From NCBI RefSeq assembly GCF_029581575.1, contig NZ_CP089975.1, positions 930,001 to 994,000 of the forward strand: a DNA stretch of 64,000 bases, read 5' to 3'. Shown one piece after another: positions 37,601-47,200 of the stretch (the first letter of the stretch is position 1; each line of letters opens with the position of its first letter). The DNA comes from Moraxella nasibovis. GTDB lineage: Bacteria; Pseudomonadota; Gammaproteobacteria; Pseudomonadales; Moraxellaceae. A program made the translations under genes and the position numbers. The notes under the pieces were generated by a model. That model worked only from the letters and a program-made list of their open reading frames with translations, did no database searches and was not told where the DNA came from.

Positions 37601-38999
37601 AGCGGCATTCAACCACATGCACATTTTCATCGACCCAAATCCTGACGCTAAGACTTCCTTTGCTGAGCGTGAGCGCCTGTTTCATTTGCCACGCTCTATG
37701 TGGACGGACTATGAGCCAAGTCTCATCAGCGAGGGCGGCGGTGTGTTTAGTCGCACGGACAAAGCCATCACAATCACACCACAAATGCAAGCAGCCTTTG
37801 ACATTCATGATGAGACTTTGACGCCAAATGAGCTGCTGAATAAACTACTAAAAGCCCCTGTGGACTTGATTTGGAACGGTGGCATTGGCACATACATCAA
37901 AGCGTCTGATGAAGAGCACGCTGATGTTGGCGACCGTGCCAACGACGCCATCCGTGTCAATGGCAGCGAGGTGCGTGCCAAAGCCATCGGCGAGGGTGGT
38001 AACTTGGGCTGCACCCAAAAAGGGCGCATTGAGTATGCCAAAGCAGGTGGGCGCATTTATACCGACGCCATTGATAATTCGGCAGGCGTGAACTGCTCTG
38101 ACCATGAAGTGAATATTAAAATCTTGCTTGGGGCGGTCGTTGAAAAAGATGACATGACCATCAAGCAGCGCAATGATTTGCTTGAAAGTATGACCGATGA
38201 AGTGGCAAATCTGGTGCTGCGTCAAAACTACTTACAGCCACAAGCGATCGAATTGTCAATCCGCCAAGCGCCTGACAAGCTGCCCGAGCATCAGCGCATC
38301 ATGCAGTTTTTGGAGAGTGCTGGCAGGCTGGATCGTGCCATCGAGTATTTGCCAAGCGATGATGAAATCAAGGCGCGCCAAGCATCAGGACTTGGGCTGA
38401 CCAATCCTGAATTTGCGGTGCTCTTTGCTTATGGCAAAATGTGGGTGTATGATGAGCTGCTTTCAAGCTCGCTGGCGGATGATGCTTACTTTTTAAATGA
38501 GCTGAAAAAATACTTCCCAAAAGCGCTGGAAGTGCCGTATTTTGATGAGATGGTAAAACATCGCTTGCACCGTGAGATCATCAGTACTTACCTGACAAAT
38601 GGTCTGGTGAATCGTCTGGGCATTGAGACGGTGTTTGACATTCATCAAAAGACGGGGCGTGCGATCGATGAAATCACAAAAGCCTATGCAATGCTACGAG
38701 ATGCTTTGGGTTTGCAGGCGCTGTGGAGTGAGCTTGAAGCGCTGGACAACCAAGTGAGTGCAGAGTTACAGCTTGATGTTGAATTGACCATGCGTGAGCA
38801 TTTGAGTGGTATTTTGATTGCTCTATTAAACGATGGTGTTGATAATAGTACATTGACAAATCAAATCGCAAGCTTGGTAGCCACCGACAGCGTCGATGAT
38901 GACTATCAGGCGCAGCTAGAAAATGCAGGTATGCCAAAAGCATCAGCCAAGCTGTTTGCCAAATTATCCGCCCAAGTGATTGCGCTAAATCTTGACTAA
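34605..38999 (+). CDS. NAD-specific glutamate dehydrogenase, large type
   Basis: The 1464-residue protein matches the large (about 180 kDa) bacterial NAD-GDH family (GdhB in Pseudomonas), which deaminates glutamate to 2-oxoglutarate for catabolism. I chose the ATG at 34605; the longer in-frame start at 34464 lacks support. Long regulatory N-terminal segments precede the catalytic domain, which includes RGGKVARGGLRWSDR, the lysine region VPVGSKGGFVCK near residue 840, and AADKGTATFSDIAN. It is somewhat shorter than the roughly 1600-residue Pseudomonas form. Paired with PutA in this window it would complete proline catabolism. Confidence 0.95.
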   Translation: MNLTIDQERISNIAAIACDKSHENATMLQKFIRIYYQHLPHDVAATTDDAKLCGMALHHFSLLKHHNGQNPRLSVINPVSDEHYFASKDSVIQMAVLDRPFLTDTMLMSLERLGVSVKRIHNVIVKVARNEQGDLIDIMATDESGADIAQQYSLLHCQIARQDEKTLGEIHATLLSAINTLDVIVSDWTLMRDKLCTIRTQMADMPVPSTHHSKSEVLDFLDWMGDEHFIFMGFREYRFEGLGEDAKLYSVGGSGLGVLRGAKEDQISQSFDRLPAKLKALLSAPRVILLSKSRHESPIHRPVYMDFLGIHKYDESGKLIGEYRFVGLLTSRAYHAQVGSIPLLREKAKQILDMSGLPKNGHSHLKLAHIINTLPRDDLFQAGIDELYPMVVAISQLQDKNRLRLFARIDHYQRFVSCLVYVPRHKFDTQLRVKIQALLTESYGGVSSNFTTEFNELHHARVHIHVRTTPGKIKAVDVIALENKLAALMQDWSDEYVKVLGEELGESEANRIMRDYGDFIPAAYKERYDAHTAAADTKRLLAINETNPMAWRLYQPVGEGADRLTLKLYGQGEPSILSHVLPILENFGVQVLSAQTFKLDNHLSLWLQEYKLKLRQGISIDLDAVRRQFEESLREIWAGRLESDKLNELVLTTHLDGHEVLILRALARYMVQARAPFSSDYIHAALVNNPALSERIVALFHAKMSPDVPERQYAITSAQEAVNAGLSLVESLDEDRIIRWFLDLIHALLRTSFYQRDEAGVRKDRVSFKFAASQIPHLPKPKPLFEIYVYSPRIEGVHLRGGKVARGGLRWSDRMEDYRTEVLGLVKAQMVKNAVIVPVGSKGGFVCKDRSKSVNRETWQAEGVACYQTFIRGLLDLTDNLIDGKVVPPANTVRHDEDDPYLVVAADKGTATFSDIANALSAEYGFWLQDAFASGGSAGYDHKGMGITARGAWESVKRHFRLMGKDIQNRDEITVVGIGDMSGDVFGNGMLLSKNIRLQAAFNHMHIFIDPNPDAKTSFAERERLFHLPRSMWTDYEPSLISEGGGVFSRTDKAITITPQMQAAFDIHDETLTPNELLNKLLKAPVDLIWNGGIGTYIKASDEEHADVGDRANDAIRVNGSEVRAKAIGEGGNLGCTQKGRIEYAKAGGRIYTDAIDNSAGVNCSDHEVNIKILLGAVVEKDDMTIKQRNDLLESMTDEVANLVLRQNYLQPQAIELSIRQAPDKLPEHQRIMQFLESAGRLDRAIEYLPSDDEIKARQASGLGLTNPEFAVLFAYGKMWVYDELLSSSLADDAYFLNELKKYFPKALEVPYFDEMVKHRLHREIISTYLTNGLVNRLGIETVFDIHQKTGRAIDEITKAYAMLRDALGLQALWSELEALDNQVSAELQLDVELTMREHLSGILIALLNDGVDNSTLTNQIASLVATDSVDDDYQAQLENAGMPKASAKLFAKLSAQVIALNLD

Positions 39000-39015
39000 G
39001 AGTGGAGTCATCAAC

Positions 39016-39052
39016 AAAAAATCAGAGCGTTGTTGGCGTTCTGATTTTTTTT
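39016..39052 (+). terminator. Rho-independent terminator after glutamate dehydrogenase
   Basis: AAAAAATCAGA (39016-39026) pairs with TCTGATTTTTT (39040-39050), extended inward by CG/CG, and ends in eight Ts. Confidence 0.85.
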
Positions 39053-39124
39053 GTGTCATCTTGGCGGCTGCAAAAGTTTTGGTGTATTCATATCTACCAA
39101 ATTGATAAAGCAATACAACTTATA

Positions 39125-39217
39125 TGGGTTGGGGTGCGTAACCCAATATTTTTATCGTAAATCTTTGAATTGATTGGGTTTTTCAGAAAATCTCAACCTG
39201 CGACATCACATAATTTT
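39125..39217 (+). repeat. TAACCC-type interspersed repeat
   Basis: About 90 bp with TGGGTTGGGGTGCGTAACCC at the left, ATTGGGTTTTTCAG in the centre and CTCAACCTGCGAC at the right. The order GTAACCCA, TTTGAAT, TTGGGTT, CAACC is shared with 52575-52668 and 55945-56042. It lies between two convergent genes, after the terminator. The rest of 39000-39295 shows nothing else. Confidence 0.6.
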
Positions 39218-39295
39218 GCGGTAATCTTGCCATTCATTAGGTGTTTATATTTGCAAGAATGGCTTTGCTGTTATGTGGGCTTATCTTAGGCTGGT

Positions 39296-40531
39296 TTAAG
39301 GCGTTTTCATCCCAAGTCCTGCCAAAATTTGTGCTTTATATTCTCTTAACAAAGGAAGTAGGGTTTGGCTTGCCCATGCCTTGCGATAGCCTTGAAGACC
39401 CAAAGGCAGGCGGTCATCAGGGGCGTCTTGGGCGATCATGATGAGCATGTCATTGATCCAGCGACCACGCAAAAGCAGATTTTCTGGGATATTGGTGCTT
39501 TGACTGTATTCGCTGATGGCTTGATCGAGCGGTTTTTTAAAAGGCTTGTCTTTGCTGCGGTAGATGGGCGGTGGCAAAGGTGGTAGCTCGTTACTTGGGC
39601 AAGACTTGACTTCACGAATGATGCGCACGATTTCATCGCCATATTTACGCAGGGAACCACGGTTGATGGTGGTTCGGGCGAGTAGCTTGATGCTGTCTGG
39701 TAGCGTCTCAACGATCTCACGCAGCGCTTGCCTGCTGATGATGAAGGTTCTAGGCTCGTTGATGGCTCGTGCCAGCGTCTCTCGCCACAGCACCAGCTCT
39801 TTGAGTACGCCCATTTGTAGGCGGTCGTATTCTGGGGCGTAAAACTCCAAATATAAAAGCGCATCGCTTAAATTGGCGGTCTCGTGCAGCTCTTTGGCGT
39901 ACAGATTGCTGTCCTCACAAGTTTGGCTAAGCACTTGATTTTGTTCAAGTTTTTCTTTGACGGCTTGATAAAGCGCCAGCAGGTAGCGCACATCGTTGGC
40001 GGCATAGGTCTCTTGTGTTGGGCTTAATGGTCGTGCCAGCCAATCGGACTGACTTTCTCCCTTATCAAGCTCAATGCCCAAGATTTCACTCACCGCCTGG
40101 CTGTATCCTGCTTGCAATTTCCCTGTCAAATACGCCACGCCAATTTGCACATCAAAAATGTTGGTTAGGGGTGCGTTTTTGGCAAGTAAATAAAAAATGC
40201 CCAAATCCTCACCACATGCATACCACACCATCGTCGGCACTTCTATGAGCGCTTGCCAAAATTCTGTCAAGTCCAACTTGGGCGCATCCACCAAATAAAT
40301 GGCACGACCTGTATTGACTTGCACGAGCGCCAAAATCGGATAATAAGTGGTGCGTTTGATGAACTCCGTGTCAAGCGCGACGACATCGATCGAATCGATC
40401 TCATCGATGAGTGCATACAGCTCTTCTTCGCTGCGCACCCAAACGGTCGGCAGCTCATCTAGGGCATGAAGGTCAATGCCATCGGCACGGAAAAAGCCAA
40501 AGCGTTCGGCAGGGGTGGTAAGGTCGGTCAT
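39296..40531 (-). CDS. rnd: Ribonuclease D
   Basis: 3'-5' exoribonuclease that trims tRNA precursors. The 411-residue protein has the DEDD active site: Asp54 and Glu56 in VVALDTEF, Asp in YACGEDLGIFY, and the YAANDVRYLLALY segment for the last Tyr and Asp. The first HRDC domain follows at about residues 215-300. It follows recR with a 15-bp gap on the same strand, so ybaB-recR-rnd looks like one operon. Confidence 0.95.
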   Translation of the reverse strand: MTDLTTPAERFGFFRADGIDLHALDELPTVWVRSEEELYALIDEIDSIDVVALDTEFIKRTTYYPILALVQVNTGRAIYLVDAPKLDLTEFWQALIEVPTMVWYACGEDLGIFYLLAKNAPLTNIFDVQIGVAYLTGKLQAGYSQAVSEILGIELDKGESQSDWLARPLSPTQETYAANDVRYLLALYQAVKEKLEQNQVLSQTCEDSNLYAKELHETANLSDALLYLEFYAPEYDRLQMGVLKELVLWRETLARAINEPRTFIISRQALREIVETLPDSIKLLARTTINRGSLRKYGDEIVRIIREVKSCPSNELPPLPPPIYRSKDKPFKKPLDQAISEYSQSTNIPENLLLRGRWINDMLIMIAQDAPDDRLPLGLQGYRKAWASQTLLPLLREYKAQILAGLGMKTP

Positions 40532-40546
40532 GTCAGATCAGATGAA

Positions 40547-41140
40547 TTAGATAAAAGCACGGTTTTGTAAGGCTTGGTGCAGGGTTAGGCTATCAACATA
40601 TTCAAGCTCGCCACCGATGGGGATGCCTTGGGCAAGTCGGGTGATTTTCTCGACATGGGGGCGGGCGGCGTCGTTGATAAAAAAAGCGGTCGTCTGACCT
40701 TCAACCGTCGCCCCAGTCGCCAAGATCAGCTCTGTGATGAACTCGTTTTTTAGCCGAAAAATCAGCTCATCGATGTGCAAATCGTCAGCATTGATGCCAT
40801 CAATGGGAGACAAATGACCGCCTAAGACGAAGTATTTGCCACGGTAAGCGCCGCTTTGTTCGATCGCCATCACATCCGAGGCGCTCTCAACCACGCAAAG
40901 TAGGCTATCGTCTCGGCGAGGGTCGGCGCAGATGGGGCAGATCTCATCATCGCTGAATGAATGACAATGACGACATTCGACGATGTTTCGCATGGCATTG
41001 TCAAGCGCCTCGGCAAGACTGATGCCTTGCAAACGCTTTTTGGCGAGCAGCTGCAAAGCCATGCGCTGAGCGGATTTTTGCCCAACGCCGGGTAAATGTT
41101 GCAGCTCTTTGACCAGATGTTCAAAATTTGGGGTCAGCAC
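40547..41140 (-). CDS. recR: Recombination protein RecR
   Basis: Works with RecF and RecO to load RecA at gaps. The 197-residue protein begins with a helix-hairpin-helix ([16 protein letters not shown]) and has four zinc cysteines 56, 59, 68 and 71 (CRHC ... CPIC). The Toprim domain follows ([15 protein letters not shown]). The start is GTG at 41140; no nearer ATG matches the family N-terminus. ybaB stops 10 bp upstream, the usual ybaB-recR pair. Confidence 0.96.
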   Translation of the reverse strand: MLTPNFEHLVKELQHLPGVGQKSAQRMALQLLAKKRLQGISLAEALDNAMRNIVECRHCHSFSDDEICPICADPRRDDSLLCVVESASDVMAIEQSGAYRGKYFVLGGHLSPIDGINADDLHIDELIFRLKNEFITELILATGATVEGQTTAFFINDAARPHVEKITRLAQGIPIGGELEYVDSLTLHQALQNRAFI

Positions 41141-41150
41141 GGCAGCTCAC

Positions 41151-41483
41151 TTAGCCAAACAGACCCTGCATGCTTTTTGGCAGCCCCATGCCTGTGGTTG
41201 CACCAGCCATCACTTCCTCAGAAAGCTCGTCGGCTTGGCGTACGGCATCATTGATGGCGGCAGCGACCAAATCTTCGATCATGTCAGGCTCATCGTCCAT
41301 CAAGCTTGGGTCGATTGATAGGCGCTTGACGACATGGCGACCAGTCATGGTGACTTTAACAAGACCGTTACCTGCCTCGCCATGCACTTCTTTGGTGGCA
41401 AGGCTGGCTTTGGCGGCTTCGACATTTTTTTCCACTTGCTTTTGCATGGCTTGAGCTTGTTGCATGAGCGCTTGGATATTCAT
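41151..41483 (-). CDS. ybaB: YbaB/EbfC nucleoid-associated protein
   Basis: The 110-residue DNA-binding protein is of the YbaB family. An N-terminal helix ([20 protein letters not shown]) is followed by the conserved [21 protein letters not shown] core and a helical [16 protein letters not shown] region. Dimers bind DNA as tweezers. It precedes recR by 10 bp. dnaX, which usually precedes ybaB, is not here; nrdA lies upstream instead. Confidence 0.94.
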   Translation of the reverse strand: MNIQALMQQAQAMQKQVEKNVEAAKASLATKEVHGEAGNGLVKVTMTGRHVVKRLSIDPSLMDDEPDMIEDLVAAAINDAVRQADELSEEVMAGATTGMGLPKSMQGLFG

Positions 41484-41513
41484 GGTGTCATTCCTGTATT
41501 AAAAATTTTTGGT

Positions 41514-41519
41514 ATTATA
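41514..41519 (-). promoter_or_regulatory. Extended -10 promoter element of ybaB
   Basis: Read on the minus strand, TGC directly precedes TATAAT (41514-41519), an extended -10 element about 31 bases before the ybaB start. Confidence 0.55.
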
Positions 41520-41543
41520 GCACATATTGGGGCATAAAATCCA

Positions 41544-41561
41544 AGCAGGCGCTTGCCTGCT
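41544..41561 (-). terminator. Hairpin between nrdA and ybaB, possible nrdA terminator
   Basis: AGCAGGC (41544-41550) pairs with GCCTGCT (41555-41561) around a 4-base loop. On the minus strand it is followed by TGGATTTTAT, a weak T-run, so termination would be partial. Confidence 0.45.
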
Positions 41562-41571
41562 CGGTGGCGGA

Positions 41572-43848
41572 TTAAAGCTTGCAGGCACCGCCAGCGCAGC
41601 CGTCATCGATGTCGCCTTGGCTGTCATCGGCGCCATCACGCGTGTTGTGATAATACAGCGTTTTGACACCAAATTTATAGGCGGTGACAAGGTCTTGTAG
41701 CAGTACTTTCATCGGCACTTTATTGCCCTCAAACTTCGATGGGTCGTAGTTGGTGTTGGCAGAGATGCTTTGGTCGATGAATTTTTGCATGATGCCGACC
41801 AGTTTTAGGTAGCCGTCATTGTTTGGCATTTGCCACAAAAGCTCATAGTGATTGGCTAGGCGTTCAATATCAGGCACAACTTGCTTTAAGATACCGTCTT
41901 TGGACTGCTTGACCGACACCAGTCCGCGCGGCGGCTCGATGCCGTTGGTGGCATTGGCAATTTGCGAGCTGGTCTCTGATGGCATGAGTGCGGTCAAGGT
42001 GGAGTTTCTAAGACCGTGAGTCTTAATCTCTTGGCGAAGTGCCTCCCAGTCATAATGCAAAGGCTCTTGGCAAATACTGTCCAAGTCCGCCTTATAAGTG
42101 TCAATCGGCAAAATGCCTTGGCTATAAGTGGTTTGGTCAAACCAAGGACACGCTCCTTGCTCTTTGGCAAGCTTGTTGGATGCTTTTAGTAGGTAGTATT
42201 GCAACGCTTCAAAAGTGCGGTGCGTCAATCCTAGTGCGGCATTGTCCGAATAGCGAGTGCCATTTTTGGCAAGATAATAAGCAAAGTTAATCACGCCCAC
42301 GCCCAGCGTACGGCGGTTTAGGCTGCCTTTTTTGGCGGCGGCGACAGGGTAGTCTTGATAATCCAGCAAAGCATCAAGCGCACGCACGATGAGCTCGGCA
42401 GGCTCTTCGATGTCTGTCAGATTTTCAATCTTGCCCAAATTAATCGCTGACAAGGTGCAAAGGGCAATTTCGCCATTTTCATCATTGATGTTGTCAAGCG
42501 GTTTGGTGGGCAGGGCGATTTCCATGCACAGATTTGACTGGCGAATTGGCGCCACACTTGGGTCAAATGGCGAATGCGTGTTGCAGTGATCGACATTCTG
42601 CACATAGATGCGACCTGTGCTGGCACGCTCTTGCAGCATGAGACTGAACAGCTCTCGGGCGGCGATGGTGCGCTTTCTGATGTTTGGATCTGCCTCATAC
42701 AGGGTGTATAAGCGTTCAAATTCGGCTTGATCGGCAAAGAAAGCCTCGTACAAGCCTGGCACATCAGATGGCGAAAACAAAGTGATGTCTTTATTTTGGA
42801 TAAGGCGTGTGTACAGCGTTTTGTTGATTTGCACGCCGTAGTCCATGTGGCGCACACGGTTGTCCTCTACGCCACGGTTGTTTTTTAGGACAAGTAGGCT
42901 TTCGACTTCCAGATGCCACATGGGATAAAATAAGGTCGCAGCCCCACCTCGCACACCGCCTTGTGAGCAAGACTTAACCGCCGCTTGGAACATCTTAAAA
43001 AATGGAATACAGCCTGTGTGCTGAGCCTCGCCGCCACGAATCGGGCTACCCAGCGCACGGATGGCGCCAGCGTTGATGCCGATACCGGCTCGCTGCGACA
43101 CATAGCGGACGATGGCTGAGGTGGTGGCATTGATGCTGTCTAAGTTGTCATCGCACTCGATCAACACGCACGAGCTGAACTGGCGAGTTGGCGTACGCAC
43201 GCCTGCCATGATCGGTGTTGGCAATGAAATATAAAAGTTGGAAGTGGCGTCATAAAAACGCTTCACATAGTCAAGGCGCTCTGCCTGTGGGTACTTGCTA
43301 AATAAGCACATACCAACCAGCATGTACAAAAACTGCGGACTTTCAAACACTTGCTTGGTGACACGGTCTTGCACCAGATATTTGCCCATCATCTGCTCGA
43401 CGGCAGCATAGGCAAGATTCATGTCTCGCTCGTGTTCGATGTAGGCGTTTAATTCGTCAAATTCTGCCTTGGAGTAATCTGCCAAAAGGTGCTTGTCGTA
43501 TTTGCCAGCGTTGGTCAGTTTGCTGACATGGTCAAACAAATGCGGCGGCTCGTACTCGCCATAGGCAATCTTACGCAGATGAAAAATCGCCAAGCGAGCG
43601 GCTAGGTATTGATAATCAGGCGTGTCGGCTGAGATTAAGTCGGCAGCCGCCTTGATGATGGTCTCGTGAATGTCTTTGGTGGCGATGCCATCATAAAACT
43701 GAATGTGCGATTTTAATTCTACTTGCGAAACAGAGACATTGGTCAGTCCTTTTGCTGCCCAATTGATGACCTTGTGGATTTTTTCTAGGTCAATCGGCTC
43801 TGATCTGCCGTCTCTTTTTGTCACTTGGATTTTGTCAATGTGTACCAT
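41572..43848 (-). CDS. nrdA: Class Ia ribonucleotide reductase, alpha subunit
   Basis: Catalytic subunit reducing ribonucleoside diphosphates. The 758-residue protein has an N-terminal ATP cone (KRDGRSEPIDLEKIHKVINW), the active-site cysteine in SNLCMEIALP, the partner cysteines in FSSCVLIECDD and ALCTLSAINLG, and the C-terminal redox pair in CAGGACKL. It lies 22 kb from nrdB on the opposite strand, whereas the genes are usually adjacent. A pair of NrdR-like boxes lies upstream. Confidence 0.97.
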   Translation of the reverse strand: MVHIDKIQVTKRDGRSEPIDLEKIHKVINWAAKGLTNVSVSQVELKSHIQFYDGIATKDIHETIIKAAADLISADTPDYQYLAARLAIFHLRKIAYGEYEPPHLFDHVSKLTNAGKYDKHLLADYSKAEFDELNAYIEHERDMNLAYAAVEQMMGKYLVQDRVTKQVFESPQFLYMLVGMCLFSKYPQAERLDYVKRFYDATSNFYISLPTPIMAGVRTPTRQFSSCVLIECDDNLDSINATTSAIVRYVSQRAGIGINAGAIRALGSPIRGGEAQHTGCIPFFKMFQAAVKSCSQGGVRGGAATLFYPMWHLEVESLLVLKNNRGVEDNRVRHMDYGVQINKTLYTRLIQNKDITLFSPSDVPGLYEAFFADQAEFERLYTLYEADPNIRKRTIAARELFSLMLQERASTGRIYVQNVDHCNTHSPFDPSVAPIRQSNLCMEIALPTKPLDNINDENGEIALCTLSAINLGKIENLTDIEEPAELIVRALDALLDYQDYPVAAAKKGSLNRRTLGVGVINFAYYLAKNGTRYSDNAALGLTHRTFEALQYYLLKASNKLAKEQGACPWFDQTTYSQGILPIDTYKADLDSICQEPLHYDWEALRQEIKTHGLRNSTLTALMPSETSSQIANATNGIEPPRGLVSVKQSKDGILKQVVPDIERLANHYELLWQMPNNDGYLKLVGIMQKFIDQSISANTNYDPSKFEGNKVPMKVLLQDLVTAYKFGVKTLYYHNTRDGADDSQGDIDDGCAGGACKL

Positions 43849-43996
43849 GAACGCAGTTTTCCGTATGATGAGTGGATGATGAAATCGTCGTCAAGCTGTG
43901 TCAATTTGTGCATAGCACAAGCAAAAATAACGGATTTTCAAGCAGTTAGACGCGTGATGCTGGCAATCTTGATTCCAAAAAATATTTGATCGCTCA

Positions 43997-44043
43997 TCAC
44001 TACATCTAGATGCCTACTGATGAATGAACACAATATAGCCTAA
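43997..44043 (-). promoter_or_regulatory. Tandem NrdR-like boxes upstream of nrdA
   Basis: Two sites, TCACTACATCTAGATG (43997-44012) and ACACAATATAGCCTAA (44028-44043), match about 10 and 11 of 16 positions of the NrdR box. Weak individually, they start exactly 31 bp apart, as upstream of nrdB. The second overlaps a minus-strand TATATT (44032-44037) that could be the nrdA -10 element, so binding would block it. Confidence 0.55.
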
Positions 44044-44218
44044 AAATTTTTAAAAAACTAGCTTGTTTTTTCTGCAGATTTATGAATGAGTTTTTGTGAA
44101 TTTGGCAAGGCTAGGGGTGGTAAGGGGTAGAGGCTTGTCAATAGTTTTAAAAAATTTTTTGTATTATTTTTTCAATCAAATGGCGATGTTTGATTGGTTT
44201 TGCTTGATTTTAAAAAAT

Positions 44219-44248
44219 AAACACGCACCCAGATGTGAGTGCGTGTTT
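44219..44248 (-). terminator. Terminator after putA
   Basis: AAACACGCAC (44219-44228) and GTGCGTGTTT (44239-44248) form a perfect 10-bp stem, with a T-rich stretch following on the minus strand. Confidence 0.8.
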
Positions 44249-44259
44249 TTGGGCATGTA

Positions 44260-47200
44260 TTAAGCACTTGCCATCAGGCTGGCATTGCCACCAGCGGCGG
44301 TGGTGTTGTAGCTTTGGCTGACTTCATGGTATAGACGAGTGATGTCCAGACCATGCATGGCGTCAATCACACGGCGAATCGCACCATCTAGTGAGGACAG
44401 GCGCACCCGCTCTGCCACTGGCATTGGCTCTAAGGCGATGACGATGCTGTTTTTGTCCGCACCTGCCTGCTCTGCCACCAGCACACACTCGCCAAACTCA
44501 TCAGCGTGAGCGGCAAGCACATGGTCTGGCGTGATGACCGCTTGAATGCCATTGGCAGACAGCTGTACCAGTGCTTGCATGGTGTTAAGGACATCGCCAC
44601 CGTATAGGCTGACAGCGTGCGGCGATCTCCATGACAGCGTGTTACGCTCGCCAGTCGGTCCAGGCAGAGTCACTGATGCACCGTTTAAAGAATGCTTGCT
44701 GGTATGGTTTGCCGCTTGGTTGAGTGTTGATAGCTCATCAGAGGCAAGCCCAAGTTTATTAGCAACAGTCAGCACACGGTTTAGTGCGTCTTCATGAATT
44801 TGGGCGGGCGTATGCACTTGTGGTGTGTGCCAAGTGCTCAGACGGCTTAGGCGTTGTAGATAGAATGGACCGCCTGCCTTTGGACCTGTACCGCTCATGC
44901 CATGACCGCCAAACGGCTGTACGCCCACGACCGCACCGACAATGTTGCGGTTGATGTAGATGTTGCCTGCTTCAATGCGACTGGTGATGTCGTCAATCGT
45001 GCCATCAATACGGCTATGAATGCCGTGTGTTAGGGCAAAGCCTTTTTTGTTGATGTTTTCAATCAAATCGTGCAATTGATGTGCCGCAAAACGCACCACA
45101 TGCAATACAGGACCGAACACTTCCTTTTTAAGCTGTGCTAGGTTTTGTAATTCAAACATGATCGGTGCCACAAAAGTCCCTTCGCTGTTTGAGCGAACTT
45201 TTACTTCGTGGAATGGTGCGGTTTGTTTTAGGGTGTTGATGTGATTTAGCAGGTTTTCTTGGGCTTCAGCGTCAATCACAGGTCCCACATCGGTTGCCAA
45301 ATCAGCAGGATTATTAACCACCAGCTCATCCATCGCCCCTTTGATCATCTCAATCATATGATCGGCAATGTCTTCTTGGACGCATAAAATACGCAGTGCT
45401 GAGCAGCGCTGACCTGCCGAATCAAAGGCGGAGGCAAGCACATCGGTGCAAACTTGTTCTGGCAGGGCGGTGGAATCGACAATCATCGCATTCATACCGC
45501 CAGTTTCGGCGATGAGAACTGGATTGTCCGTACGCTGTGCCAAAATGCTGTTAATGCGTTTGGCAACATCGGTTGAGCCTGTGAAAATCACGCCATCAAT
45601 GCGAGCATCGCTTGTCAATGCTGCACCAACATCGCCTGCACCCAGCACCAGTTGTAGGGCATCGGCAGGTACGCCCGCTTCGTGTAGCCAGCTGACCGCC
45701 AAATGAGCGATGATGGAGGTTTGCTCAGCAGGCTTGGCAACCACCGTATTACCTGCTGCCAATGCCGACACCACTTCACCAACAAAAATCGCCAATGGGA
45801 AGTTCCAAGGGCTGATCGCCACCATCGTACCTACTGGGCTGTTTAGATTTAGGCGTTCAATTTCATCGGCATAATAACGGCAAAAATCCACCGCTTCACG
45901 CACTTCGGCGATTGAGTTGAGCAAGGTTTTGCCAGCTTCATGCACCGCCACCATCATCAGTAGTGCCATGCGTGGCGTCTCTTCCATCAAGTCGGCAAAA
46001 CGGCGTAAAATGGCAGCTCGCTCACTTGGCGTGGTCGCCTGCCAGCTGTTTTGGGCGTTGATCGCTGCGGTGATGACATCAGGGATACAAGTTGGCTCAA
46101 CGAATGATACTTGACCGACAATGTCGCTGTGATCGGCAGGGTTTTTGACGCTGTGAGCGCTTTGGTGCTGAACAGCGATGGAAGTTAAAGAGCTGACATT
46201 AAAGTCAATTTGCGTGGCTGCGTTCATGTTGGCTTCAAGTCTTGCCAAGACATGCTCATTGGACAAATCCAAACCATAAGAATTATGACGCTCGCCATAG
46301 ATGTGGCGTGGCTTTGGTGTCAGTGGGTTGGTGGTGATGTTATTGATGTCAATGTCATCTAGTGGCGAGACAGTCAGCTCATCAATGCTGACTTTTTCAT
46401 CAACGATGCGATTGACAAACGATGAGTTTGCACCATTTTCAAGCAAGCGGCGCACCAAATAGGCAAGCAAGGTTTTGTGCGTGCCAACGGGGGCATAAAT
46501 GCGCACACGGCGACCCAAATTTTTCTCGCCAACCACTTGGTCATAAAGCGTCTCGCCCATACCGTGCAAGCATTGAAATTCAAAATCTTTGCCTTCGCCC
46601 ATCTGATAAATGGTGGCAAGACTTTGGGCGTTGTGCGTGGCAAATTGTGGGAAAACTGCATCTTGAGCAGCGAGCAGTTTTTTGGCGCAAGCAAGGTAGG
46701 ACACATCGGTATGTACTTTGCGAGTATAAACAGGGTAGCCGTCCATGCCATCCACTTGCGCCCATTTGATCTCGCTGTCCCAATACGCACCTTTGACAAG
46801 GCGAATCATCAGTTTTTGGTTGTTGCGGCGAGCCAAATCAATCAGATAATCAATCACATAAGGACAGCGTTTTTGGTAGGCTTGCACCACAAAGCCAATG
46901 CCGTTAAAGCCTGCCAAATCAGGATCTGATACCAATTTTTCCATCAAATCCAAGGACAATTCTAGGCGGTTGGCTTCTTCGGCATCAATGTTTAGACCGA
47001 TGTTGTATTCTTTGGCAAGGACGAACAGGGCTTTTAAGCGTGGCAAAAGCTCTTTCATCACTCGGTCATGTTGGGCTCGCACATAGCGTGGGTGAATGGC
47101 GGATAGCTTGACCGAAATGCCGTTGCCATCATAGACACCACGACCTTTGGCGTCTTTGCCGATGGCATGAATGGCGGTAACATAGTCGTTATAATAACGG

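Larger units (their letters stand above)
43849..44259. other. nrdA upstream region and putA terminator
   Basis: This 411-bp stretch between two minus-strand genes holds the nrdA promoter area (with NrdR-like boxes) and the terminator of putA. The rest, 43849-43990 and 44050-44215, is A/T-rich and I see no gene in it. Confidence 0.5.
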
